Assembly (NCBI GenBank): GCA_021773035.1
Contig: JAJFKU010000074.1
Location: 19,771 to 83,770 of the forward strand
Direction of reading: 5' to 3'
From: Woeseiaceae bacterium
Lineage (GTDB): Bacteria > Pseudomonadota > Gammaproteobacteria > Steroidobacterales > Woeseiaceae
DNA length: 64,000 nt
The first letter of the stretch is position 1, and every line of letters starts with the position of its first letter. Below the pieces are notes generated by a model. That model was not told the origin of the DNA, searched no databases, and saw only the letters and a list, made by a program, of their open reading frames with translations. A program made the position numbers and the translations under genes. Below, piece after piece: positions 9,519-18,214 of this stretch.

Positions 9519-10280
9519 TTATCCGAAGTGGTAGTCGGGGTCGAAAGCCTGTTCGCGCAGTTGTTCGATATCGTCGATATCGATCTTGCGGCGCTTCGTT
9601 CTGATCGAGCCGGTTTTCGCGATGCAGGAGAGTGCTCGCGTCACTGTTTCGTGCGCGAGGTTAAGGTAACTGCCGATGTCGGCCCGGGACATGGGCAGCA
9701 GGATTTTCTCCGGGTCCTCGCCGCGGGCTTTCTGCTTGTCGGCGATGCGAATCAGGAAAGCGGCGACCCGCCGTTCTGCACGCTGGTTCTCCGTAATGAG
9801 CCACTGATGATGCCTGGCGATATCGCGACTAAGCGTGAGTAGCAGTTGCCGCTGCATCCCGGAAATCTCGGTCGCGAAACGTTCAAAGGCGCGGACCGAT
9901 ATACGGCATGCCGTGGTATCGATCAATGCGACCGAGCTGACATTATGGTATCGCTCGTGCAGTGCTTCCAGGCCGAGCGTGTCACCGGCCATCGGGAATC
10001 CGACGATTCGTTCCTCGCCACTGCCGTTTTGCGCATAGGTTTTGACGTGACCGGTCTTGATGGCGTAGATCCACTGAAACGGCTCACCGGCCCTGTAGAT
10101 GTGATCGCCGGCCCGAATTCTTGTCGGTCTGACAACCTGTTCAATGAGCTTGCTGCGCTCAGCGGCAGGCAGCGACGTGCACAGACAGACGCAGCCAAGC
10201 TCGCAGCTACCGCAAACCGCCGGTATCCTCTTCGTGGCCAGGGAAATGTCTTCCAAAAACAAGCGCCAATACTCCGTCAT
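9519..10280 (-). CDS. fnr: FNR-type transcriptional regulator
   Basis: A 253-residue Crp/Fnr-family protein. The N-terminus has five Cys in CGSCELGCVCLC (C23, C26, C30, C32, C34); the C23-x2-C26-x5-C32 spacing matches the 4Fe-4S ligands of E. coli FNR, and a fourth Cys (TTACRIS, about 124) lies at the right distance. A cyclic-nucleotide-type beta-roll and dimer helix follow, then the wHTH with recognition helix LAHETVTRAL. The E-x-x-T-R pattern resembles the FNR E-x-x-S-R contact set. It should sense oxygen and bind TTGAT-N4-ATCAA, a perfect copy of which precedes ompW just downstream. Confidence 0.9.
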   Translation of the reverse strand: MTEYWRLFLEDISLATKRIPAVCGSCELGCVCLCTSLPAAERSKLIEQVVRPTRIRAGDHIYRAGEPFQWIYAIKTGHVKTYAQNGSGEERIVGFPMAGDTLGLEALHERYHNVSSVALIDTTACRISVRAFERFATEISGMQRQLLLTLSRDIARHHQWLITENQRAERRVAAFLIRIADKQKARGEDPEKILLPMSRADIGSYLNLAHETVTRALSCIAKTGSIRTKRRKIDIDDIEQLREQAFDPDYHFG

Positions 10281-10348
10281 CCTGTGAATAGTGACGATAG
10301 CGGAGGGTCTGTCGCCCGGATATGCGGGAAAACACGAATAGCGGTTAT

Positions 10349-11305
10349 TTAGCCCCGGTTCACCACGTAGATCAGATAGGCAACATACAACGCAACGAAG
10401 ACGATACCGTGAGCGCGATTTACCGTCCTGTTACGGCTGGATACCAGTGCCAGGATGATCAGCGCACTCGAGCCGATCACGACCATGATATCGGTGTTGC
10501 TGACGACTTCGAAAGGCAGCTCGACGAAGCTTGCCGTCAGTCCGAGTACCCACAGCAGATTGAATATGTTTGAGCCGACGATGTTGCCGATGGCGATGTC
10601 GGTTTTACCGCGGTAGGCTGCTACCGCGGATGCGACCAACTCCGGGCTTGACGTGCCAATGGCAATGATCGTGAGTCCGACCAGTGCGTCGTTGATCTGC
10701 CAGGTATCGGCCAGGCCGACCGCACCGTCGACCACCCACTGCCCACCGAAGTAGAGTCCGAGGGAGCCTAGCGCGATCAGGCCAAGTGCACGAGGCAGGG
10801 TTCCGTCGGAGGCGATATCGCGTACCGGTCTTTCGGCGGTCTCCGATGCCTTGTAGACGTAGAGCATGAACAGCAGGAAGAAGAATAGCAGTATGGCGCC
10901 GTCCAGCCGACTGATGCTGAGCTCCATCTGCTCAGAAAATAAATGCGCGTTGGCGAGGAAGCCGAGCAATATTGCGGCGGTCAGTGAGAACGGTATTTCC
11001 GATACGACCGTGGAGTTTCGGATCGGTAGCGGGCGAACTATTGCCGCTACGCCCAAAACCAGCAGGACGTTGGCGATGTTGCTGCCGATTACGTTGGCAA
11101 TTGCGAGGTCGGAGCTGTCTCTCAAGCCTGAGGTCATGGTGACCAGCAGTTCCGGCATTGAGGTGCCGAACGACACGACGGTCAGCCCTATCATCAGGGC
11201 CGAGATACCGAATCGCCTGGCTACGTTGGTTGCACCCTGGACCAGGAGGTCCGCGCCTTTTATCAGCACGACGAGGCCGAGGGCCAGCGACAATCCGTCC
11301 ATCAT
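10349..11305 (-). CDS. Calcium/sodium exchanger (CaCA family)
   Basis: A 318-residue membrane protein with two inverted five-helix halves. Each half carries the alpha-repeat signature of Ca2+/cation antiporters: GTSMPELLVT at 47-56 with GSNIANVLLVLG, and GTSSPELVAS at 217-226 with GSNIFNLLWVLG. The paired Glu (E52, E222) are the expected ion ligands. It resembles bacterial YrbG and archaeal NCX proteins, which exchange Ca2+ for Na+ across the inner membrane. It follows the Mnh antiporter operon by 18 bases in the same direction and is probably co-transcribed, which would join Ca2+ export to Na+ circulation. Confidence 0.9.
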   Translation of the reverse strand: MMDGLSLALGLVVLIKGADLLVQGATNVARRFGISALMIGLTVVSFGTSMPELLVTMTSGLRDSSDLAIANVIGSNIANVLLVLGVAAIVRPLPIRNSTVVSEIPFSLTAAILLGFLANAHLFSEQMELSISRLDGAILLFFFLLFMLYVYKASETAERPVRDIASDGTLPRALGLIALGSLGLYFGGQWVVDGAVGLADTWQINDALVGLTIIAIGTSSPELVASAVAAYRGKTDIAIGNIVGSNIFNLLWVLGLTASFVELPFEVVSNTDIMVVIGSSALIILALVSSRNRTVNRAHGIVFVALYVAYLIYVVNRG

Positions 11306-11323
11306 ATTCGTGTTCCAGTAGTT

Positions 11324-13012
11324 CTATATAACGTAGACGAGCAGATAAGCGGTCAGTAGTACAGCGATCCACAGTGCGGTGCTGCGGATCGACCAGGCAC
11401 GTGCGAAGATGCCCGCGCGTTTTTGACTTGCCGGTGCGCCGAAGTACTGTTCGGCACGCGCGCGAAATGTCGTGGACCATTCCAGTCGCCGCGACCGCAG
11501 CGCAGTGGCCAGGACTGTGAGTTGCGTTAAAACGGTCGCTGCTGCGCGGTACATTGCCACGCGCCAGAGCCAGTCTGTATCCAGGCTAACGGTGCGTGTG
11601 CGGCGCATCAAAGGCAACAGCAGGAAGAAGGCCAGACCCGAGAATAGCAGCAGCTGCAAATAGAATACGAGTTTGCCAGCAGTGTAGGGCACATAGTCGA
11701 CGGCGTACGGAAGCAGTTGGTAGAAAGTTTCCGGGAAGACGCCGATCAGAATACAAAGCGTCGCAAACAACAGCATTGCAGCTGACATATTCCAGGGCGC
11801 ATCCTTGGGCCGCAGCCCGGAATCTTTCTGGAAGAATACGAACCAGGGGAATTTGATGCCGGCATGTAAGAACACGCCCGCCGATGCGGCCGCGAGCAGC
11901 ATGTAGACGACAAACAGGCCCTCATAAGCTGCAGCCTGGGAAATCATGGTCTTGGTTGTGAAACCCGAGGTCAGCGGAAAACCGGAGATCGCAAGGGCGC
12001 CGATGATGCCGCAGATAGCGGTCAGTGGCATCGTGCGAAACAGGCCGCCGAGGTCCGTACACAGGGACTTACCGGTGCGGTAAACGACAACGCCCGCACT
12101 CATGAACAGCAGTGCTTTATAGATGATGTGCGCAAAGGCATGTGCCGCAGCGCCGTTTAATGCGAGCTCGGTGCCGATGCCAATGGCACAGACCATGAAG
12201 CCGACCTGGTTGACGATCGAGTAGGCAAGAATGCGCCGCGCGTCATTTTCCAGCAGCGCGTAAATAATGCCGTACATGACCATGTAGAGACCGACGGCAA
12301 TGAGTACTGGTTCGCCGGGAAACAGCAGGATTAGTGCAAGTACGGCTGTTTTGGTTGTGAACGCGGACAGGAAGACGGAACCGCTCGGACTGGCTTCCGG
12401 GTAAGCGTCGGCGAGCCAGGCCGAGACTGGCGGTGCCGCGGCATTGATCAGGATGCCGATCAGTAGCATCCAGGTGTCGAAGTTGCCCGCGAGCATCGGC
12501 TGGATGTCGATGGAGCCGGTGCGCATGGCTACGCCGACGATGCCGACCATCAGTATGACGCCACCAAGGATGTGCATGATCGCGTAACGAAGGCCGGCGG
12601 CGCGCGCCGCCGGAGTACCGCCACACCAGACGACCACGCTCGAGAACAGTGCCATCAGTTCCCAGAAAACGAACAGTGTGATCAGGTCGCCCGCGAAGCA
12701 AACGCCGATGGCACCGGCCGCGTAGGCATAGCCAGCGGCGAGTTCGGTGGCGCGGGCCTGGCGGAAAGCGTAGAGCCCGCCGGTGAATGCCATCAGCGCG
12801 AAGATAGTGGCAAACAGGCGGCGCAGCGGACTGCCTTCCAGCGGCTCGATCTGATAGTCGAGAAAAGACAGCGTGGCGGCAACGCCGTCGGGCACCTGCC
12901 AAACGGCCCATAAGGTCGCCAGTGGCGCTAGGAGCACAAGCGCAGTGCGCCAGTGGCCGCGGGCTAAACCAATCAGCATGGCGCCGGCAAGCAGAATGAA
13001 CGCGGGGGACAT
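11324..13012 (-). CDS. Mnh/Mrp-type antiporter D subunit, third copy
   Basis: A 562-residue polytopic protein of the proton-conducting transporter family (NuoL/M/N, MrpA/D). The TM5-type Glu is kept in LFVFWELMALFSSVVVW. The usual Lys of the following half-channel motif (K-A-A-x-F-P-L-H in the neighbour at 14764-16257) reads N-A-A-A-P-P-V here, a substitution I recall from related proteins of this subgroup. The C-terminus extends beyond the other D subunits with extra helices and a charged loop. The start at 13012, 4 bases after the stop of the preceding small gene, puts a hydrophobic helix at the N-terminus. It may replace the NuoL-like part of the missing MnhA. Confidence 0.82.
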   Translation of the reverse strand: MSPAFILLAGAMLIGLARGHWRTALVLLAPLATLWAVWQVPDGVAATLSFLDYQIEPLEGSPLRRLFATIFALMAFTGGLYAFRQARATELAAGYAYAAGAIGVCFAGDLITLFVFWELMALFSSVVVWCGGTPAARAAGLRYAIMHILGGVILMVGIVGVAMRTGSIDIQPMLAGNFDTWMLLIGILINAAAPPVSAWLADAYPEASPSGSVFLSAFTTKTAVLALILLFPGEPVLIAVGLYMVMYGIIYALLENDARRILAYSIVNQVGFMVCAIGIGTELALNGAAAHAFAHIIYKALLFMSAGVVVYRTGKSLCTDLGGLFRTMPLTAICGIIGALAISGFPLTSGFTTKTMISQAAAYEGLFVVYMLLAAASAGVFLHAGIKFPWFVFFQKDSGLRPKDAPWNMSAAMLLFATLCILIGVFPETFYQLLPYAVDYVPYTAGKLVFYLQLLLFSGLAFFLLLPLMRRTRTVSLDTDWLWRVAMYRAAATVLTQLTVLATALRSRRLEWSTTFRARAEQYFGAPASQKRAGIFARAWSIRSTALWIAVLLTAYLLVYVI

Positions 13013-13016
13013 GAAC

Positions 13017-13301
13017 TCAGTCACCGGAGTTTCTCTCAGCCGCATCCCGCTCGATGTAATACTGTTCGTCGCGCTTCAGTACCATGCCCAGGGCCTTCGC
13101 CACCAGCACCATCGCGAGACAGGCGAGGAAGCCGTAGGCCGCGCCGAATGCCGGCCAGCCGTCCACACCGAAGTAGCCCTTCACCGGAAACACCAGCTGT
13201 GCGAGTACTACCAGCGTCAGGACGGCGATAAAGCCGCGCCACAGCCAGCGAATCGTCGTCGGCCGTACCAGCCAGTGTTGCTGTTCCGGTTCCTCGATCA
13301 T
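13017..13301 (-). CDS. Small conserved membrane protein in the antiporter operon
   Basis: A 94-residue protein with two membrane helices (about residues 20-40 and 52-75) joined by the loop FPVKGYFGVDGWPAFGAAYG, and a charged C-terminus KRDEQYYIERDAAERNSGD. Its ATG overlaps the stop of the upstream D subunit (ATGA, 13298-13301) and its stop lies 4 bases before the third D subunit. I recall similar short proteins between D-type subunits in other gammaproteobacterial antiporter clusters, but no function is known to me. An assembly or accessory subunit is the simplest inference. Confidence 0.7.
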   Translation of the reverse strand: MIEEPEQQHWLVRPTTIRWLWRGFIAVLTLVVLAQLVFPVKGYFGVDGWPAFGAAYGFLACLAMVLVAKALGMVLKRDEQYYIERDAAERNSGD

Positions 13302-14767
13302 GGTGCTCCCCTGAAAATCTGTGTTGCGAGTTCCAGCACCGGCTGATGGAAGAAGAAGAATGCCAGCGTCAGCGCAGCAGTAATGGTTAGCGCGAGTACG
13401 GCCGCTAGCGGCGCCTCTCCGTGATCGTTGGCGGGCGTAGAGGTTTCGCGGGCGAACCACGCCAGGTAAACGATGGGCAGGAAGTACGCAGCATTCAACG
13501 CGGTGCTAATGACAATAGTTGCCACTGCGATGTAGCTGCCCGCATCGAACGCTCCCGCGAGGATATACCATTTGGAAACAAAGCCGCCGGTCGGTGGCAC
13601 ACCGATCATGCTGAGCGCGCCGATAGTGAACGCGGCCATCGTCCAGGGCATGCGCCGGCCGATGCCGCGCAGCTGATGAATTTCGGTCTTCTTTGCAGCC
13701 GTGTAAATCGCGCCGGCGGCGAAGAACAACGTGATCTTGCCGAAGGCGTGCGCAACCATGTGCAGCGCCGCACCAATCTCGGCGAGCGGCTTCAGGATAG
13801 CGGCTGCCATAACGACGTAGGACAACTGCGCAATCGTGGAGTAGGCCAGCAGGCGTTTTAGATTCTGTTGCTGCAGCGCGACTACGCTCGCGGCGATAAT
13901 CGTGAATGCGGCGACGTAAAGCATCCAGTTACCGCTGGACTCCGAGGCCAGAAAGTCGATGCCGAAAATGTAGATGACGACCTTGGTAATCGCGAACACG
14001 CCGGCCTTGACCACTGCGACCGCGTGCAACAGCGCGCTGACAGGCGTCGGTGCGACCATCGCCGCCGGTAGCCAGCGATGCACCGGCATCACTGCCGCCT
14101 TGCCGATACCGAACACGAACAGGCCGAGTAACAAACCGACCGCAGGACCTTCGAGCTTGCCGGCGAGTATGCCGCCGGACGTGAAGTTGCCGCTGCCGGC
14201 GGCGAAATAAGTCCAGATGATGGCGGGCAGCAACAGCGCGATGGAGGTTGTCAGCAGCACACCGAGATAAACGCGGGCGGAACGCAGGGTTTTCGTATCC
14301 CCCTTGTGTGAGACCAGCGGGTAAGTCGAGAGCGTCAGCAGCTCGTAGAAGAGGAACAACGTGAACAGGTTATCGGCGAACGCGATGCCCATAGTGGCAG
14401 CCAGCGCGATGGCGAAGAACGCGTAGAACTGCGTCTGTTTCGTCTCGCGGTTGCCGCGCATGTAGCCGATAGAATAGATGGAATTGACGATCCAGAGTCC
14501 TGACGCCAGTGCAGCGAACAGCATCCCCAGCGGCTCGACACGAAACGCGATATCGATACCCGGCACGACCTCGGCGAGTGTGAACGACGGCCGCTCGCCG
14601 CTCATGATCTCCGGCAGCAGTCCCCAGACAATCACCGCGAGCGCCGTTGCGCAAACGAGCGTCACCGCCTCGCGCAGATTGGCGCCGATACGTCCGGCCA
14701 GTGCGATACCCAGGGCACCGGCGACAGGTAGCGCGAGTATCAGCAATATGGTGTGGCCGGCGCTCAT
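13298..14767 (-). CDS. mnhD: Mnh/Mrp-type antiporter D subunit, second copy
   Basis: A 489-residue protein with about 14 membrane helices, homologous to MnhD/MrpD and to NuoM/N of complex I. Key charged residues are present: E142 in FLFYELLTLSTYPLV and K223 in FGIGKAAVMPVHRWLP, with later helix KRLLAYSTIAQLSYVVMAA and GKITLFFAAGAIY. Such subunits carry protons in exchange for Na+ or K+ as part of a large complex. It overlaps the upstream D subunit by 4 bases (ATGA) and the downstream small gene likewise. Confidence 0.88.
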   Translation of the reverse strand: MSAGHTILLILALPVAGALGIALAGRIGANLREAVTLVCATALAVIVWGLLPEIMSGERPSFTLAEVVPGIDIAFRVEPLGMLFAALASGLWIVNSIYSIGYMRGNRETKQTQFYAFFAIALAATMGIAFADNLFTLFLFYELLTLSTYPLVSHKGDTKTLRSARVYLGVLLTTSIALLLPAIIWTYFAAGSGNFTSGGILAGKLEGPAVGLLLGLFVFGIGKAAVMPVHRWLPAAMVAPTPVSALLHAVAVVKAGVFAITKVVIYIFGIDFLASESSGNWMLYVAAFTIIAASVVALQQQNLKRLLAYSTIAQLSYVVMAAAILKPLAEIGAALHMVAHAFGKITLFFAAGAIYTAAKKTEIHQLRGIGRRMPWTMAAFTIGALSMIGVPPTGGFVSKWYILAGAFDAGSYIAVATIVISTALNAAYFLPIVYLAWFARETSTPANDHGEAPLAAVLALTITAALTLAFFFFHQPVLELATQIFRGAP

Positions 14768-16257
14768 GGGACATGCCTCATCAGAGTCTCAGCAGCCGAC
14801 GTGGACAACGCTAGCGGTAACGACGGCGACAGCCCGAAATAGAGATTGGCCAGCGCGGCTATCCAGGTGACGGCGAGTAATGCTGGTGGCGCTTCGCGAT
14901 GTGCCGCGCCTCCGGCTTCGGCGTCACCGAAATACGCTGCTTCAACCACGCGCCATATATAGACGACCGCCATGAGAGAGCTCACGACGATCACGCCTAC
15001 GAGGACGATGCCGACGGTTCCTTCGTTGAGGGCCGCCAGGATCAGGTACCACTTGCTGATGAATCCAGCCGTGCCGGGAATGCCGATCAGGCTCAAGCCC
15101 GCTACCACGAACGCTGCCATGGTCCAGGGCATACTGCGTGCGGCGCCGGAGATGTTTTCGAGCCGCAGCCCCGAGCAGCGGGTTGTGAGACAGGCGACGG
15201 CCAGGAACAGCGTCCCCTTGGCGAGCGCGTGATTGAAGATGTGCAAAACACTCGCCGTAAGGCCGGACAGACTGACAAAACTCGCGCCGAGTAAAATGTA
15301 GCCAACCTGCGCAATCGACGAATAGGCGAGCAGGCGCTTGAGGTTGCTTTCGAGTAAAGCGACGCTCGAGCCGATCAGGATGGCGAGCGCCGCGAGCGGC
15401 ATCAGGAAGTACGCAAACTGTACATCGTGGCCGGCAAGGTTCGGCTGGAAAACGAAGAAGTCAAAGCGCAGTAGCAGATAAAGAGCGACCTTGGTCGAGC
15501 AGGCGGCGAGAAACACCGTCACGGCGTTCGGTGCGTAGGCATAAGCGTTCGGCAGCCACACGTGCAGCGGAAACACGGCGGCCTTTAACGCGAGACCGAT
15601 CGTGATAAACCCGGCAGCCACCAGGATCGGTTTAAGATCCGCGACCTCGTGAATCCTGAGTTCCATGTCGGCGAGGTTCAGCGTGCCTGTCATCAGGTAG
15701 ATAAGCCCAATGCCAATCAGATAGAACGTCGCGCCGATAGTGCCCATGAGCAGATACTTGAACACGGCGGGCAGCGCACGCCGGTCGGGGCCACCGGCGA
15801 TCAGCACGTAGCTCGCCAGCGCCGAGATTTCCATGAAGACGAAGATGTTGAACGCGTCCGCGGAGACCGGAATGCCGGACAGACCGGCAAGCGCGAGTAA
15901 CCACGCCGCGTAGAACATCGGCTGGCGATGTGCATCGATTTCCAAATTCAGACTTTCGCGGCCGGCCAGCAGCGCAACTGTTGAGGCGCCGGTAACGACC
16001 AGCAATACGAGCGCGCTGAAGGCGTCGACGCCCAACTCGATGCCGTAAGGTGCAGGCCAGGCACCCATGAGATAGCTGAAACTCTGTCCGTCAAGAACGC
16101 CGATCGTCAGCGCGATGGCTACGGCGAAGGCGAGTGCACTGGCGATTGTTGTAGCCGCCCAGGCGAGACCGCTCGGCCGCAGCAGCAGCACAAGCGGCGC
16201 AGTGAGCATTGGCACAATGACCTGCAGTGCCGGAAGATGGTTGCTCCAGCTGCTCAC
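14764..16257 (-). CDS. mnhD: Mnh/Mrp antiporter subunit D
   Basis: A 497-residue polytopic membrane protein. It has the canonical E143 (IFVFMEISALASYVLI) and K225 (LALKAAVFPLHVWLP), plus KRLLAYSSIAQVGYILLG and the late HALAKGTLFLAVACL. It is the most MnhD-like of the three D-type subunits in the operon and directly follows mnhC with a 4-base overlap, the conserved C-D order of Mnh/Mrp operons. Its role is as a proton-translocating core subunit of the Na+(K+)/H+ antiporter in the inner membrane. Confidence 0.92.
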   Translation of the reverse strand: MSSWSNHLPALQVIVPMLTAPLVLLLRPSGLAWAATTIASALAFAVAIALTIGVLDGQSFSYLMGAWPAPYGIELGVDAFSALVLLVVTGASTVALLAGRESLNLEIDAHRQPMFYAAWLLALAGLSGIPVSADAFNIFVFMEISALASYVLIAGGPDRRALPAVFKYLLMGTIGATFYLIGIGLIYLMTGTLNLADMELRIHEVADLKPILVAAGFITIGLALKAAVFPLHVWLPNAYAYAPNAVTVFLAACSTKVALYLLLRFDFFVFQPNLAGHDVQFAYFLMPLAALAILIGSSVALLESNLKRLLAYSSIAQVGYILLGASFVSLSGLTASVLHIFNHALAKGTLFLAVACLTTRCSGLRLENISGAARSMPWTMAAFVVAGLSLIGIPGTAGFISKWYLILAALNEGTVGIVLVGVIVVSSLMAVVYIWRVVEAAYFGDAEAGGAAHREAPPALLAVTWIAALANLYFGLSPSLPLALSTSAAETLMRHVP

Positions 16258-16610
16258 CGTCGGTCGATCTCTTGTATCTCGTGCTCTTCTATAGAGTTGT
16301 ATTCTTCCTTGATCCGCACGACGATGCCGAGCCCAAGTGCCGTCGTCGATATACCGACGACAATTGCCGTGAGAATCAATACCTGCGGCAGGGGGTTCGA
16401 GTACAGTGGATCGGCAACGCCGGCCTGGATAATCGGTGCGGTACCGCCTTCGACTTTATCCATTGTGATGTAAAGCAAAAACACCGCCGACTGAAAGATA
16501 GACAGTCCAATCAGTTTCTTGATGAGATTGTGTTTGGCGATAACGGCATAAAAGCCAATCATAAGCAGCACCGCGAACACCCAGTAGTGGTATAGCCCGA
16601 GCAGTTCCAT
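16254..16610 (-). CDS. mnhC: Mnh/Mrp antiporter subunit C
   Basis: A 118-residue protein with three helices, homologous to MrpC and NuoK. Typical segments are NLIKKLIGLSIFQSAVFLLY and ADPLYSNPLPQVLILTAIVV, the latter being the P-Q-A/V-L-x-L-T-A-I-V-I signature of the family. A charged tail (KEEYNSIEEHEIQEIDRR) faces the cytoplasm. The ATG overlaps the upstream stop by one base (TGATG), so translation is coupled to the fused B subunit. Confidence 0.93.
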   Translation of the reverse strand: MELLGLYHYWVFAVLLMIGFYAVIAKHNLIKKLIGLSIFQSAVFLLYITMDKVEGGTAPIIQAGVADPLYSNPLPQVLILTAIVVGISTTALGLGIVVRIKEEYNSIEEHEIQEIDRR

Positions 16611-17599
16611 CAGATGCGTCCCCGGGCGGCAAAGGCATGAAACACAGCGAGCAATACACCGGTTACCGTAATGCCGACACCGGCCTCGATAAGCAGTATG
16701 CCCAGTTGCTGTCCGGCGACCGGATCGGTCGCGAGTACGGAGTAGTCCAGGAAGTTGCTGCCGAGCAGCATGCCGGCCACTCCGGTGCCACCGAAGAGCA
16801 ATGCACCACCGGCAACGAGGCCAATAAGAGCACGCATCGGCAGCGCTCTCAGGGCCTGTGTTTCGCCTTCGAGCAGTGCATAGAGAATGAACGCCGCAGC
16901 GACAATCGCACCGGCCTGGAAACCGCCGCCGGGACCGTACTCACCGTGAAATTGTACGTACAGGCCGAACAGTAGAATAAACGGAATGAGCAAGCGCCCG
17001 ACTACGCGCGGCACCGTATAGTGCCGCAGGCCCTGGCCGGGCTCCGCTGCGGCTTGTCGCTGCCTGCCTGTCTTATTGCCGGGCCGTGCACTGAACAGGA
17101 ACAGAACGCCAATACCTGCGGTGAAAACGACGAAGACTTCGCCCAGTGTGTCATAGCCGCGAAAACTGCCCAGCACCGCGGTCACGATATTCGGAATGTC
17201 GATGTACTCCGAGGTTTTCTCGATGTACCAGGGAGCGACATGCTGATGCACCGGTGCTTCGGGGTCCCCAAAGCGCGGTTTGTCGAACGTTGCGTAGATC
17301 ATGATCAGCGTCGTGACCGCTACCACGCACAGCGGTAACAGCCGGTTGCTCGTGACCTTGCGCTCGTGTTCGCCGGTCAATGCTAGCGCGCCGAGAAACA
17401 GCACCATGGAGACGCCGGCTCCGATCGCCGCCTCGGTGAGTGCGACGTCGGCCGCATCGAGCAGGAAGAAATTGGCCGCCATCAGGAGGCTGAAAATACT
17501 GGTCAGTATCACCGCGGCAAACAGGTGTGTCGTGTGCACGATCGCGAGCGCCGTGATGACCAGCAAGGTCAGCAGAAAAACACCGAAGAGAGCTGTCAC
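16610..17599 (-). CDS. mnhB: Fused MbhD-MbhE-MnhB antiporter subunit
   Basis: A 329-residue fusion. Residues 1-75 are a DUF4040/MbhD-like three-helix domain (AADVALTEAAIGAGVSMVLF). Residues 120-170 resemble MbhE (NIVTAVLGSFRGYDTLGEVF). Residues 190-329 are MnhB (QFHGEYGPGGGFQAGAIVAA). The first two parts correspond to the C-terminal region of MrpA, so they have been moved onto MnhB. The start is GTG at 17599, overlapping the mnhG stop (GTGA); the upstream in-frame extension is mnhG read out of frame. It is needed for assembly of the antiporter in the membrane. Confidence 0.87.
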   Translation of the reverse strand: MTALFGVFLLTLLVITALAIVHTTHLFAAVILTSIFSLLMAANFFLLDAADVALTEAAIGAGVSMVLFLGALALTGEHERKVTSNRLLPLCVVAVTTLIMIYATFDKPRFGDPEAPVHQHVAPWYIEKTSEYIDIPNIVTAVLGSFRGYDTLGEVFVVFTAGIGVLFLFSARPGNKTGRQRQAAAEPGQGLRHYTVPRVVGRLLIPFILLFGLYVQFHGEYGPGGGFQAGAIVAAAFILYALLEGETQALRALPMRALIGLVAGGALLFGGTGVAGMLLGSNFLDYSVLATDPVAGQQLGILLIEAGVGITVTGVLLAVFHAFAARGRI

Positions 17600-17925
17600 T
17601 GGTCTGGCTCCGGCTTTGCTATCGTTGCCTGGTCTGGACGCAGGCCGGCGAGCAGCGCTGCGCTTGCCAGCGCATTGGAGGCGGTCGGACTGGTCAGCAA
17701 CAGGAACAGTAGAATGGCGGCCAGCTTGATCGTCGCAAGCGATGCGCCGGCCTGCAGCATAATACCGGCGATCACGAGTATGGCTCCCATGGTATCGGTC
17801 AGGCTCGCGGCATGAATTCGTGTATAGAGATTGGGCATGCGTAGTGCACCGATCCCACCGATGAAAACGAAGGCGCCACCGAGCGACAACAGCACCCAGC
17901 TTGTGATGTCGATAAACAGCGTCAT
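17596..17925 (-). CDS. mnhG: Mnh/Mrp antiporter subunit G
   Basis: A 109-residue protein with three membrane helices. Family landmarks are GGAFVFIGGIGALRMPNLYTRIHAAS, whose R-x-P-D/N-x-Y-x-R-x-H-A stretch is the MnhG signature, and KLAAILLFLLLTSPTASNAL. It overlaps mnhF at its start and the fused B gene at its end by 4 bases each, so translational coupling is likely. Confidence 0.93.
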   Translation of the reverse strand: MTLFIDITSWVLLSLGGAFVFIGGIGALRMPNLYTRIHAASLTDTMGAILVIAGIMLQAGASLATIKLAAILLFLLLTSPTASNALASAALLAGLRPDQATIAKPEPDQ

Positions 17926-18212
17926 TCTCCGCCCGCTCCCGGCGCCGGATCCGATTTTTCACTTTCCGCGCGCAGACGAATGAACTCCAGTACCGCGAGA
18001 ACGCCGATGAAATTAGTCAGCGCGTAGGCGAGGGCAAGATCGAGAAAGTCCGGGCGACCGTATAAAAAGGCGATCACCGAGAGCAGTAGCACGGTTTTGG
18101 TACCGAACATGTTGGCGGCAAGAACGCGATCGTAAATACTGGGGCCCATCAGCGCCCGCACCAGTGCCAGCGCCATTGTGACAAGCGTTGCGATCGTGAC
18201 AACGTAGTACAT
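17922..18212 (-). CDS. mnhF: Mnh/Mrp antiporter subunit F
   Basis: A 96-residue protein with three helices. The diagnostic segment is VRALMGPSIYDRVLAANMFG, followed by FLDLALAYALTNFIGVLAVL, the family's D-x-A-x-x-Y-A-L-x-x-F pattern. The C-terminal tail RAESEKSDPAPGAGGE is hydrophilic. It is a small structural subunit of the cation/proton antiporter. It lies 2 bases after mnhE and overlaps mnhG by 4 bases. Confidence 0.93.
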   Translation of the reverse strand: MYYVVTIATLVTMALALVRALMGPSIYDRVLAANMFGTKTVLLLSVIAFLYGRPDFLDLALAYALTNFIGVLAVLEFIRLRAESEKSDPAPGAGGE

Positions 18213-18214
18213 CC

